A stretch of 64,000 nt of DNA from NCBI RefSeq assembly GCF_016097555.1, contig NC_054701.1, positions 65,707,357 to 65,771,356 on the forward strand, in the 5' to 3' direction. Every line of letters begins with the position of its first letter. Position 1 is the stretch's first letter. This DNA is from Gigantopelta aegis (taxonomy: Eukaryota; Mollusca; Gastropoda; Neomphalida; Peltospiridae). Shown in pieces: positions 40,875 through 54,200 of the stretch. The translations under genes and the position numbers were made by a program. The notes under the pieces are model-generated. The model was not told where the DNA came from. It did no database searches and saw nothing but the letters and a program-made list of their open reading frames with translations.

Positions 40875-41698
40875 TACTACTGTAAAATACTTTATTTTCA
40901 TGGGATAAAATTGGTGCGATTTAATGAAAATCAGTCCGTTCGCGAGCATTTATTTTCGCGAATTTGCCATGCTTTACCCCAATAAAAAAGTAAATAAACT
41001 GAAGTCAATAATTTTGACATTTATTGTTTACAAAATACTGTAAGCTTACATAAGGTGCTTAGGCTACCCTGTGCTCTTTTTCGTAATCCTCAAACATGTT
41101 ATAAAAACAAAGCCGAAAACAAAACAAAATGTGAAGGTGCAATGCTAGCTCAAGTTTCATTTAAACAATATTTATTGACTGTCAAAATACTTGTTTACTA
41201 TGGTTTGTGATTGACCAACAGGCAAAACCTTTAATGTAAAGGCCCAGTATGAACTATGAGTATTGTATCGCTGTAGAAGCCCACCCCAGATTACTTTCAC
41301 TTCCACATTTTAACATACTGTGAGGTTTACTTCCTTTTTAAAACACGTGTGTTGCTTTCATCGCCATCAATTATGAAAGAAAACCATACAAAATGTAGTA
41401 TTGTTTATTATCTTATAATATATTTTTCTGTACAAGTTTATACATTGTATATTGGTGTTTTGCTTGTTTTTAAATTTAAAGTTTTAAGTGTTGCATTGTT
41501 ACTACTATTCCCATGAAACGGAAACTAACAAGATCTCGGCCCGACTATGGTCTGATTGAATGAGACTACTTTTTTCTTCTTTTTAAATGTCCAATTTTCG
41601 TCAGCCTTTAATTTCGTGTGTAATTTATTTTCACAAATTTTATTCCAACGCGAAAAACGCGAAAATAAATCCACGCGAAACTAAAGTATCTTATAGTA
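40875..41698. mobile_element. About 0.82-kb inverted-repeat element with TACTRTAARATACTTTA ends
   Basis: Left end TACTGTAAAATACTTTATTT plus GCGAGCATTTATTTTCGCG; right end (inverted) TACTATAAGATACTTTAGTT plus TTTATTTTCGCG. Subterminal TTTTCGCG motifs are repeated at both sides. No coding capacity. Confidence 0.75.
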
Positions 41699-42955
41699 TT
41701 AATGAGATTTTAAAAAACAAACAAAATATGTACTGGATTCTGTTTTGAGAATTTATTATGATTTAATAATGTAGTAATATAATGTGATGTGCACAACATT
41801 GACAAAATTAATGTGTAAATGGTTGGTTAATTTTGTTAGGTAAATATATATATATATATAATAATATATACATGTACATGTATATTACCATAATTAAGTT
41901 GGACACAAACAGCTGAGGTGACATTAAACTAATATTCCTTTCATTTCATTAAAGCTGCTGTCTCTAGTCATTTAGTCTCCATCTTACACATCATTTACTT
42001 GGTGTATGCAGGGAATATTTGTTCAGTATCGCGTCAGGATTTGCTACACAAGTTTCAGAGATCATTCACACAATTTTGAAACATTAAACATTTTGTTGCT
42101 AATCAATTTTAAATTTATTAGAAATATCGTTAATCAAGATATCCCTGGTGTGAAACAAAATCCACTATGCCTTTAATAAACTTACAGTATGTCTTCATAA
42201 ACAGCTGTTATCAAAACCCTAACATGCTATATAGCCATTGTAGGCCATAGTGTTAAAGTGAATGACTTTGTTAATTTCACTATGAAGATGTTTTTGGATT
42301 AGGGGTTGTCGCAGAAAGAAAAGTGTTCAGATTTACTTTACATAGTACATACATACATGTACCTTTGTAACACCACCGACAGGGATCGATCATAGATCGA
42401 CTGTCCACATATCGGGTGAACGCTTTACATCCGGGCTACATCCAGTTCCCCCCTTTTATGTACAGGAATAAACAGGCTTATAAGATGGGAATCTGGAGTT
42501 GGGTAGCCTAGTAACCCATGAGTAGGAAATTGAGCATTTTTCGTGGTAAAGATGTTTTAGTACATAACTAATAATTTAATGACGTCGTGACTAGTTTCTA
42601 CAATTTGTGCTGTTTTATGCTACATATATAATGATTATGCCAACAGCAGGGCATCCTCGGGAGTACCCTCTGCTCCAACTCTGCTAAAGTTTGTTCAAAT
42701 ACGACATGAGAAATTCCACACTACTACAAATCAAGTAAATTCTGTAAAAAAGGGAGCTCATTAATTAATGATAAACAACCTTTTGCTAAAGGAGCACAAT
42801 AGGACACAGAAAATTAATTTTAACACAATGCATATTGAAAATAGCCTACAGACAGCAGCTTTAAGGAATATGTTTATTTAATTTTTGTAAGGAACTCAAT
42901 TCATACTGTATTTTCTAATCTGTTACCAGAGATACAGAGTATTGACGACATTCCT

Positions 42956-44551
42956 ATGATGATCTGCCTAAAATCTCTCTCTCAGCTAACACCAAACATC
43001 AAGTGCCTTCTTCAAACAATCAGACTTGATTACTTTCACAAAATCTCAAGAGATAGTCTACTATTCTTCCGATGCATTATCAGCAGTGGTCGTAAATACT
43101 TTGACTCCTTCCCAAATTGCCTTATCGCAAAAGGAAATACAAATGTGTTGATGATTCCTAGACCGACTGTTTTCGTTGTCAGGAACTTCAGTACCACCTT
43201 GAGTTGTGAGGTATTAAAAAAGACTTATGTCTTCCTGGAGTTGAAGGAAGGGGATTTAAAGGAGATATTTGTGAGAGGCAGTGGACCCGGTGGGCAGTCG
43301 GTTAACAAGACGGCAAACTGCGTGGTACTGCAGCACATACCAACAGGAGTTACAGTCAAGGTAAGCTCTCCAATGTTCCTGCAGCAGCCATTGGTTCCAG
43401 TCTTCTTTTAACAAGAGGCGGGAAGTAGCCCAGTGGTAAAGTGTTCACTTGATGCGCGGTCGGTCTGGGATCGATCCCCGTCGGTGGGCCCATTGGGCTA
43501 TTTCTCGCTCCAGCCAGTGCACCACGACTGATATATCAAAGGCTGTGGTATGTGTTATCCTGTCTGTGGGATGGTGCATATAAAAGATCCCTTGCTGCTA
43601 ATCAAAAAGAGTAGCCCATGAAGTGGCAGCAGCAGTCTTAAAAGCATTGATAAATTAAAAACAAATATATATATTTGACTATGTTTAATAATTGTGATTG
43701 AGGCTTTCACTGGAGTTGCATCAGCAAAAACAGTGCCAGTGTTAATTGATTTTACTTAAGATTTTACATAAGAATCACTGAATGATGAATGCTGAATGCT
43801 GAAATGAATTGTGAACATTGCAGTTTACCCTTGAATGTACATGTACTGCATCACCATACTTATAAACCAGTAATTAAGACATCTACAGGGCCTGCAAAGT
43901 ATTTATATTTAAAAGTTGGATATAATGGGGCACTGTTATTGTAATTTGAAAATAGGGGGGACTGTCAATCTGATGGCCTGGGGGAGGGAAATTTAAGCCA
44001 AATTAAGGGCTCAAACTACTTCAGGGACATGCTTCCTGAGAACATTTTAAATTTCAGGTGTTCAAATTTGACATTTCCTGTATTGTGAGCACAATAACAG
44101 GGAGAAGTTGGGGGGCATGACCCCTGCATTCCCGTCCCCTATTCCACGGCCCTTGATGTATGTGTAATTTGTTTTATATACGTGTTCCAGTTTGGGAACA
44201 GGATGTAGTCCAGTGATAAAGCACTCTTTTGATGCACAGTCGGTCAATTATCAATCCCCATTGGTGAGCCCATTGGGCAATTTCTCATTCCAACAATTTT
44301 CTGTTCCAGTTTGGGAAAAAAGAAGTTTGCACCTATTTTTTCAGTGTCACGAGACTCGATCCCTGGATAAGAATCGCCGACGAGCTCGAGAGAGGTTACA
44401 AGAGCAAGTCGACTTCTGTCTGAACGGAGAAAACAGTTTCCTGGCTTTGAGACAAAGAGAGCGTTCACAGAGTCGTCTGCATCAGAAGAAAACCAACCGA
44501 CACAGATTGCAAATGAAGAAAGCTTTCAAAGAACGGGAAGGACTAGATTAA
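42956..44551 (+). CDS. MTRFR: Mitochondrial translation release factor in rescue (GGQ peptidyl-tRNA hydrolase)
   Basis: Exons 42956-43360 (135 codons) and 44345-44551 (68 codons plus TAA), phase 0, donor AAG|GTAAGC, acceptor ATTTTTTCAG. Total 203 residues (human about 166). The N-terminal ~85 residues are K/R/S/F-rich with few acidic residues, as expected for a mitochondrial presequence. The class I release-factor domain starts near [17 protein letters not shown], with GGQ at 112-114 and the conserved [18 protein letters not shown] after the intron, ending in a basic tail. Family knowledge: it lacks stop-codon recognition domains and rescues stalled mitoribosomes. Two in-frame ATGs open the frame (42956, 42959); an acceptor at 42928-42929 implies a 5' UTR exon. 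One SINE and one SINE head lie in its intron. Confidence 0.93.
43411..43642 (+). mobile_element. tRNA-derived SINE, 3'-truncated
   Basis: Head GTAGCCCAGTGGTAAAGTG, box B GGGATCGATCCC, body to GATCCCTTGCTGCTAATC and AGTAGCCCATGAAGTGGC, then it stops without the AAATAAAA tail. It begins about 50 bp after the MTRFR exon 1 donor. Confidence 0.9.
44199..44301 (+). mobile_element. Head-only SINE insertion with 16-bp target duplication
   Basis: Only the tRNA-like head and first body bases (GTAGTCCAGTGATAAAGC to TTTCTCATTCCAACAA), flanked on both sides by TGTTCCAGTTTGGGAA (44183-44198 and 44302-44317). The insertion lies 28 bp upstream of MTRFR exon 2, in or next to the likely branch-point region. 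Confidence 0.9.
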
Positions 44552-45299
44552 AACCATTAAACTGGAGTCAAACATTCTGTTATATATTAGACTTTTGATT
44601 TTAACCTTTCAGATATAATTTCTAATTTTTTGTTTGTGAAAAGAGAGTGAACTTAGTAATTATAAAATTGTTTATTTACAAACACAACAAGTGGACTATG
44701 GGTACATGATTTGCTGCTAATTGTGCTTTAGGCTAAACCTCACCTCAGCAGATCACTTGAACAGTTGACAGATCTACATATACATATAAATTCTACAGTT
44801 GTGGCTGACCTGCACTCTGATGTGACTGCTCTCATTTTGAGTAAAGCAGGTAATTATAATCAACTCTGGACTGATGTACATGTAGGTGGGCTTTTTAGTT
44901 TCTTTCTGCAATCATGATTGTCATATTAATACATTTCAAAGGTCAATAGTTTTGATACAGAATATTTAGTTCCACTTCAATCATACAAATCATCTAATAG
45001 ACAGTTTTTGTACATACTCTTTACAAAGATACTTAAAATACACATGTAGTTTGTGACTAGAAACAGATGTTTTTAATGGCATGGGTATGACATGGGAGAC
45101 TATGGTGCAATTCTCCATAGCCATAAAAGTAATCATCATTTTCTGTATGTTTACAGTAATTACCGTGTTGTTCCTACAGCTGATTGGTTGCATGGGTGTT
45201 CTTAATCCTTGACAGGTTCTTGATAGTTATACCAACAAGTCCACCGGATGCTTAATATCCAGTTTTTGCTAAAGTGTATATGGACTGAACAAGGCAGAT

Positions 45300-48200
45300 A
45301 TGGCAGAAAGCTTCCTTGTCCAGAAAGACAGGTATGTGTACATGTATGTCTGGACACAGTAACACGCATTCTGAGAGTACTGCTAAAGCAATACATGTCC
45401 CCTACCGAACCTAAGAATTTTTTGTATCTCCTAATTTCAAGGGCCATAACTAACAAAAATAGTTAAATTGTCATGAAAATCAAACTTGATCTGTAACAGT
45501 ACATGATGAAGCTATAAACAAAATTTCAACTCAATATCTCGAGGCTTTCTGAAAAAAGTCCAGAAAACTAATTTTCATATCTCTTAAGTTCAGGGCCATA
45601 ACTCCATCAAAAATGGTTAAATTGCCATGAAAGTCAAACTTGATCTGTAACAATACATGATAAAACTATACATACAATTTCACCTCAATATCTCAAGGCA
45701 TTGTGGAAAAAACATCTGGAAAATTATATGTGGGACAGACAGACGGACGGACAGAAGGAAGGAGATGAAACCTATAGTCCCCTCTGGTTGTTTTCGAAAA
45801 TTTTCATTATGATTAAAGTGGCAGACTCTAGTTTCATTCCGTGAAAATGGACACTGTTTGAGTAATCTAGAAACCTAGCTGTAACACATTTGAATAAAGT
45901 TACAGTAGAGTTAAAATAGTGCTTCCACCCTGAGCAAGTTTTAACAACTCAGTGGGTAGGTGTAACATCACTACACCCTCTTCTCTCTCACTAACCACTA
46001 ACAACTGACCCACTGTCCTGGACAGATAGCTGAGGTGTGTGCCCAGACAGCGTGCTTGAACCTTAATTGGATATAAACACGGAAATAAGTTGAAAAGAAA
46101 TGAAACGGAGTGAAACGAGAGTCTGTGAATGATATTGAAGTGGGAAAATACCCTTAAAAATGGACTTAAACTCGTCTTCATGACCCTTACTTCCCAGATG
46201 TAGCCTACCTGTATGTGGCTTTTTAAGAATAAGAGAAATGCATTTCAAGATATTAGAAACACCAGGATGACCAAAAACACATCAGATGTATCTAAACTAG
46301 GGATGTAGCATGATCTGGACCTGGGGGGTTCGAATATGAACCAAGTGGACCTTTTTCTATTTTGTTTTTGCACCACCAGAAACTCCATATGTATAAATCT
46401 GTATGTTTTAGTTCTGAAAGCAGACCATTTGCTTCAGTGGGGGGGTGGGTGGGGGGTTCAAACCCCCCGAACCCCCTAGCCTACGCTCCTGTAAACAATA
46501 AAATCTTAAGTAGTGTCTGATTTCAATTATCAAAAATGACTCTTAATAGTAAAACATAAGCTGTGGTGTTTATAAACTAGGGTCTATCACTTTTACCTGT
46601 ATGTCACTAAACCAAATTCTTCTTTCCTACCAGAAGTAAAGTGTTACATCCATGATTTTTGTTTTAGATATAATGGCATTACCATAGAGACTGACAAACA
46701 GAAAATAGATGATGAAGAGTTTCACCAAAACCTTCAAGGTTTGTAGATTTATATAGTTTCTAGTATCGTAGATTATTTTGTGAAGTATAGAGTTGCTCAT
46801 CCTAATAGTTAAGGAATTTTCCAGACCAAAATTATTACAATTTTTTTTTGCCAATAATATTTTACCATCAATAGGCAACATATTAATCGGGTTTTGTATG
46901 AAATATCAATGTCATGCATTGCACACTTTTCCTTCTATTTAACTTAAAAAACTGGGATATCTTGTTTTATAAATCGCTCGAAATATTTTACTATTTATTA
47001 ATATAAACACATATCTATTCAAGTATTATCATAAGCATTCATACAAGTCTTTTTTTTGTTTTGTTCAAGCGATGTAACACAATGATGATTGGATAACCAA
47101 CAATTTTTTATTTGGCATAAACTAAATTTCAGTGGCAATTCCAAAATGGCGTGAAATGGGAGTTCGAGGATTGTGGATAAAGGTTAGCATCCATCAGTCG
47201 ACTCTGATTCCAAAGTTGGTCGAGGTAACTAATTAACTCATAGGCCTGCCAATATTTTTATGCTTAAATATATTGCTAGGATTACCTTGCATACAACACA
47301 ATATAGTTATGTTCCTTCCACGCACAATGAACCTTGGTTGGGAGGGATTTGGCTCAGTTAGCAGAGCTCTTGCTTTAAAAGATGCTTTGTTAATAGGAGA
47401 ATCCCAACCAGTGCCCAACAACTGGTAGATCAAAGGTAGTGTTATATGCTGTCAGAATTACCAAATGTTTGACATGCAGGTAATCTAGTGGTGGTGTTCA
47501 ACCAAATCTGAACTATGTAAAGGCCATCTCCTTGTGAAAGCCTGATCGATACGACCAACATTTGTCGGAGTGGTGATCAGAATAGACGTGCCGGAACCTT
47601 CAGTGGATATAGGCACATAAATAGAGTTTTGGTTGGTTGGTATCAGTCAGCCAATTCAAGGTGTTCCAAGCATATACCATCCTTGTCATGTGATTACTGG
47701 AATTACAAGACTGCATGGATGATGTCTGCAGTGTTCATTAATTGACTGGCATTAATTATAAGTCATTCTGTCCCGATCGATACGACCAACATTTGTTGGA
47801 GGTGGCGATCGGGATGGATGTGCCTGAACCTTTACTGGATATAGGCACGTAAATAGAGTTTTGGTCGGTTGAAAGCCACATTTTGTGGCTCCCTTTAATG
47901 ATTGTTATAGGAAAATATGACTACCACTAATCTTTGTATTCATATATCACTTATTTTAATTCGGCACATCTACTATAACAAATCTAATTAGATTTTTGTT
48001 CTTGAATGTTTGTGACTGTAAACCCACTGATATTCTGCCACAAATTACAGAAGTCAGAAATACATTTTAGCACAAACAAACAACAATGTGGGTTTAGTAA
48101 TGACACCATCAGGTTTTTGTTGAATACTTATTAATTTTGAAGCCAGCAATTAACATTCTTCAGTTATTCTCTGTCCATACATGTTAGGTGATGAAGCTAA

Positions 48201-51200
48201 GTACATGATCAGTTTAAGACCTACTAATTGTTTGTTAACCCAGCCCATTGCTAAAGTTCTTAATGAGGTTACCTGACATAAACAGGTGTGATGTTTTTTA
48301 TGGTTATTTTTAATCAAATCGCATACTGCAACAGGACAAATCCTAAATACATTTCCAATTTCGACAATTTCGTTTTATTGTCACAGATTTTCTACTTTGT
48401 TGGCTCCACAAACATTTGCAACAATAAACCTGAGAATATGCATTGAGGAATTTGAAAACTCGGCAGTCATCCCTGGACTTTAATTGGGGGTATGGGGTGG
48501 GGGTGGGGGACAGGTTGGCATCTTACATTCATATGAAGGAAGGAAGGAAATGTTTTATTTAATGACGCACTCAACACATTTTATTTATGGTTATATGGCA
48601 TCAGACATGATTAAGAACCACACAGATATTGAGAGAGGAAACCCGCTGTCGCCACTTCATGGACTACTCTTTTCGATTAGCAGCAAGGGATCTTTTATAT
48701 GCACCATCCCACAGACAGGGTAGTACATACCACGGCCTTTGATATGCCAGTAGTGGTGATGTACATATGAAGTGTGCATGTACATGTATGCATGTTAATT
48801 GCAACACTTGGCCTAGAGTACTGAAAACAGACCCATTACTGTCAAATAAACTACTTATTCCAGTTAGAAGCAAGGGAACTTTTATATAGATACTGGACAG
48901 TACATACCACTACCTTTTATATACCAGTTGAAGACTTTATTGGGAAATAACTTGTCTTCTAGATATCATTTGAACAAACACACCTTCATAAGTGAACATA
49001 ATTCACCTGTAGCCTTCATTCTGTTGCAGTTTGGAAAAATTTATTTTGGTTGTGCATTTGAAAACAATATCACCTGAATGCAATCAGTATTCAGTGCATA
49101 AAATTTGGCACGAAAATCTTTTTGGTTCGTCTGTCAGTTATACAAAACCAATACCGACATTGTTCATGCAAAAGCTGTAATCGTTCATCAGAAATTCGAA
49201 AAAGACGTATTGGCTAATTTTGTCACTGTTTTTACATTTTATTTGTATCTGAACTACTGAAGAAAATTGTTCATGTAAACACTAAAACCACATGAACGGC
49301 ATATCGGTTATCTGAAAAATTAAAATTTTATGCCCTGATATTTTGTTAGGCTTAATCATAGGATATTTTGTTTCTGTGCAGCTTCATTTCTTTTTCAGCT
49401 GGGATTTGACTTCCATCATGCACAGCCGGGCTATGTGATGCTGAGTCAGTGGCTTGCACTGAAGGAGCCGAGTGGGATCCCGGAATACGCCAATCAGTAC
49501 ATAGGTAACAGAGACATCGATTATGGAATAATACATGTATGGAAAAATCTATATTTCGAGCTATCTTTATTGAATCATATCCTGGACTTATATAACTTAA
49601 AATGCCATACTCAAGACTTTAGCAAAGTTTTCATGTAGGTAAGACTTTATGAACAATCTTGGGGTGAATTTACAAAGCTTGTTTTTCATTAATAGAAGAA
49701 TTATAATAAAATAACAAATTCAGCTATTTCTCATTCCAGTCAGTGCACCACAACTGGTATATCAAAGGCCATGGTATATGTTATCCTGTCTGTAGCATGG
49801 TGCATATTAAAGATCCCTTGCTACTATTGGAAAAATGTAGTGCGTTTCCTCTCTAAGACTGTATGTTGCAATTACCAAATGTTTGACATCCAATATACAT
49901 GTAGCTCTGATGATTAACAAATTGGTGTGCTCTAGTGGTGTCGTTATACAAAACAAACTTTAACTTCAATTGTCTTCTATCTCAACATTTCTTTGTACTT
50001 TTTCTAAAAATACTGGCCTCAGTGGCATCGTGGTTAGGCCATCGGTCAACAGGCTGGTAGGTACTGGGTTCGGATCCCAGTCGAGGCATGGGATTTTTAA
50101 TCCAGATACCGACTCCAAACCCTGAGTGAGTGCTCCGCAAGGCTCAATGGGTAGGTGTAAACCACTTGCACCGACCAGTGATCCATAACTGGTTCAACAA
50201 AGGCCATGGTTTGTACTATCCTGCCTGTGGGAAGCGCAAATAAAAGATCCCATTTTGCTAATCGGAAAGAGTAGCCCATGTAGTGGCGACAGCGGGTTTC
50301 CTCTCAAAATCTGTGTGGTCCGTAACCATAAGTCTGACGCCACATAACCGTAAATAAAATGTGTTAAGTGCATCGTTAAATAAAACATTTCTTTCTTTCT
50401 TTCTTTTTCTAAAAATATGACTCTAGGTTATTTTGTAGTGACCATTAATAGTTACTGTATTCCATGAAGGCAGCAATGGACAGTATGCCTTAACATGGTT
50501 TGTAACGGTCTTTAAATTCCTTGAAAGTGTTTGAATTTTACAAAATAATTTTTATTAATTGTAATAAGTCTTTAAATTCTCACAAATTATGGCCAAAGCA
50601 ATGATGATATCTTTACAGCTGCATGCATTTGATATTTTCCAGATACAAGGTTTAATCTGTCATGAAGCATGTAAAAAAACCCACCTCAATTTCTTGCCAT
50701 GGACAGCAATGTAAACAAACTGATTTGGTATTTTTATTGCATTCTATTGTCTTTGACTGCTGTGTAAAAGTCTTTGAAAATGGCAGGTAAAAGTCTTTCA
50801 ATTTGTTTGGTCTTTAAGGCTATGAACCTGCTTAATGAAATTAGCTGTATGTTAACAAGAATTTTCATAATGAAATGACTGCACCCCCTCCCCCACATCT
50901 CTCATGAGATCTTGCCTTCCAGGTGTTGCTGGGTTTGTGGTGAACAGTAGAAACCAGATCCTTGCCATCCAGGAAAAGTTTGCATCAAAACCCAACTGGA
51001 AACTGCCAGGAGGACACGCTGATAAAGGTAATCACATAGCTACATGGATTCTTTAATCTGCATTTATTTATTTATTTACAGTTTGTTTCTGTCACAAAAT
51101 CTCACTGGCCAAGAAGCAGCCAAAGACGAGATATTCTCCCTCCCATCCCTAGTTATGCAAGACAGATCCATTCCATGATGTCAGCACATACGGAATAAAT

Positions 51201-54200
51201 CTGTCTTTTTATAGGCTATGACATTATTGCGTTTAACATGGGGAGTAGCCTATTATGTCGTTTGTAATATATGACGTCATATCAATGCGAGTTGGTTAGT
51301 TTTAGATCAATATTTTGTTATTAAAACCTTCATTATAAAAGATATCTTGTTAATTTGTAGTGTTAAATTTTATTTATCATATGAAACAGACACAGCAAAT
51401 ATAATAGTGTAGTTTATTTATGATAAAATGGTCAAATAAAGAAGTAATTTTTTCAGCAATCTTTGTTCGTGTAAAATGATTGTTTATTTATTGAATGGAT
51501 GGGGAAAAAAGACTCCATCATATGCAGTGATGTGGGGTAAAAAAACAGTACACCTGAGGTGGTGGAAAATTCAACCCTGGGACTCAGCAAGCCCCTTCCA
51601 GGGTCGAAATATTCCCCACTTCGAGTGTACTTTTTCTATCCCACATGATCACACATGATGGAGTTTATTCATTTTAATGGCTCCCCATAATCTAAGTTAG
51701 GAGACTAAATAATCACTCCCCTCCCATTTTTTTCACTGTAAAATCTGGATAATGAATATACTCTGTCCTAGTTTGACAAACTTCACCACCATGAACAAGC
51801 TTCAGTCCTCCATTGTAAATTCACAGATGTGTCCTGATGTAACTTAGAAGTCCCTTTAATAATAATTATTGATATTTTATCAGGTGAAGATTTGGCTGAC
51901 ACGGCTAAGAGGGAAGTACTGGAAGAAACGGGAATCGAGTGTGAATTCGAGGCACTTCTGTGTTTCCGCCACCAGCACAACTACCGATACGGGTGTTCGG
52001 ACATCTACTTCATCTGCGTGATGAAACCGCTCTCTGAGACCATTAACCACTGTGAGCAGGAAATCGCAAAGTGTTGCTGGATGGATGTGAGTCAGTCAGC
52101 TGGTTTATGCTTCATTCAACATTTTCTTTTTTGGCCAACTGAATGTACATTGCACTGCAACCTGCATGTGTAGGTTACACACCACCATTAATTACTGGCA
52201 CCTGCATGTGTAGGTACACACCACCATTAATTACTGGGACCTGCATGTGTAGGTTACACACCACCATTAATTACTGCGACCTGCATGTGTAGGTTACACA
52301 CCACCATTAATTACTGGGACCAGCATGTGTAGGTTACACACCACCATTAATTACTGGGACCTGCATGTGTAGGTTACACACCACCATTAATTACTGGGAC
52401 CTGCATGTGTAGGTTACACACCACCATTAATTACTGGGACCAGCATGTGTAGGTTACACACCACCATTAATTACTGGGACCAGCATGTGTAGGTTACACA
52501 CCACCATTAATTACTGGGACCAGCATGTGTAGGTTACACACCACCATTAATTACTGGGACCTGCATGTGTAGGTTACACACCACCATTAATTACTGCGAC
52601 CTGCATGTGTAGGTTACACACCACCATTAATTACTGGGACCTGCATGTGTAGGTTACACACCACCATTAATTACTGCGACCTGCATGTGTAGGTTACACA
52701 CCACCATTAATTACTGCGACCTGCATGTGTAGGTTACACACCACCATTAATTACTGGGACCTGCATGTGTAGGTTACACACCACCATTAATTACTGGGAC
52801 CTGCATGTGTAGGTACACACCACCATTAATTACTGCGACCTGCATGTGTAGGTTACACACCACCATTAATTACTGCGACCTGCATGTGTAGGTTACACAC
52901 CACCATTAATTACTGGGACCAGCATGTGTAGGTTACACACCACCATTAATTACTGGGACCTGCATGTGTAGGTTACACACCACCATTTACACACCACCAT
53001 TAATTACTGGGACCAGCATGTGTAGGTTACACACCACCATTAATTACTGGGACCTGCATGTGTAGGTTACACACCACCATTAATTACTGGGACCTGCATG
53101 TGTAGGTTACACACCACCATTAATTACTGGGACCAGCATGTGTAGGTTACACACCACCATTAATTACTGGGACCTGCATGTGTAGGTTACACACCACCAT
53201 TAATTACTGGGACCAGCATGTGTAGGTTACACACCACCATTAATTACTGGGACCTGCATGTGTAGGTTACACACCACCATTAATTACTGGGACCTGCATG
53301 TGTAGGTTACACACCACCATTAATTACTGGGACCTGCATGTGTAGGTTACACACCACCATTAATTACTGCGACCTGCATGTGTAGGTTACACACCACCAT
53401 TAATTACTGCGACCTGCATGTGTAGGTTACACACCACCATTAATTACTGCGACCTGCATGTGTAGGTTACACACCACCATTAATTACTGGGACCTGCATG
53501 TGTAGGTTACACACCACCATTAATTACTGGGACCTGCATGTGTAGGTTACACACCACCATTAATTACTGGGACCTGCATGTGTAGGTTACACACCACCAT
53601 TAATTACTGCGACCTGCATGTGTAGGTTACACACCACCATTAATTACTGCGACCTGCATGTGTAGGTTACACACCACCATTAATTACTGCGACCTGCATG
53701 TGTAGGTTACACACCACCATTAATTACTGGGACCTGCATGTGTAGGTTACACACCACCATTAATTACTGGGACCTGCATGTGTAGGTTACACACCACCAT
53801 TAATTACTGGGACCTGCATGTGTAGGTTACACACCACCATTAATTACTGGGACCTGCATGTGTAGGTTACACACCACCATTAATTACTGGGACCTGCATG
53901 TGTAGGTTACACACCACCATTAATTACTGGGACCTGCATGTGTAGGTTACACACCACCATTAATTACTGGAACCTGCATGTGTAGGTTACACACCACCAT
54001 TAATTACTCCATCCACAGGGCTAGCTCTGGAACTTGCCAAATTCATCAGTTGCTAATTTTGAAAGCAACTGGCGAATTTTATTTTAATTTGGCGAAATAT
54101 TTTTTTTTAGAAAATAACTTGATTTCTGCAATTTTTGAAGTTATACAATAAACAATTTGGCGAATGGTTTAAATACTACAGAGGTCAATCTACGTGTAAT

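Larger units (their letters stand above)
38191..42929. other. Intergenic region between divergent MPHOSPH9 and MTRFR
   Basis: About 4.7 kb holding 5' UTR exons and promoter(s) not resolved here, two MITEs (38798, 39265), a longer inverted-repeat element (40875) and AT-rich sequence. No coding exons recognised. An acceptor (CTGTTACCAG before 42930) precedes the MTRFR start. Confidence 0.6.

Noticed and set aside
43420-43500. Possible tRNA genes (box A and box B present)
   Set aside because: They are SINE heads followed by the SINE body; no complete cloverleaf with acceptor stem.
52148-54008. CRISPR-like regular repeats (also at 1-1255)
   Set aside because: Units are directly adjacent with no unique spacers, in a eukaryotic intron: ordinary minisatellites.
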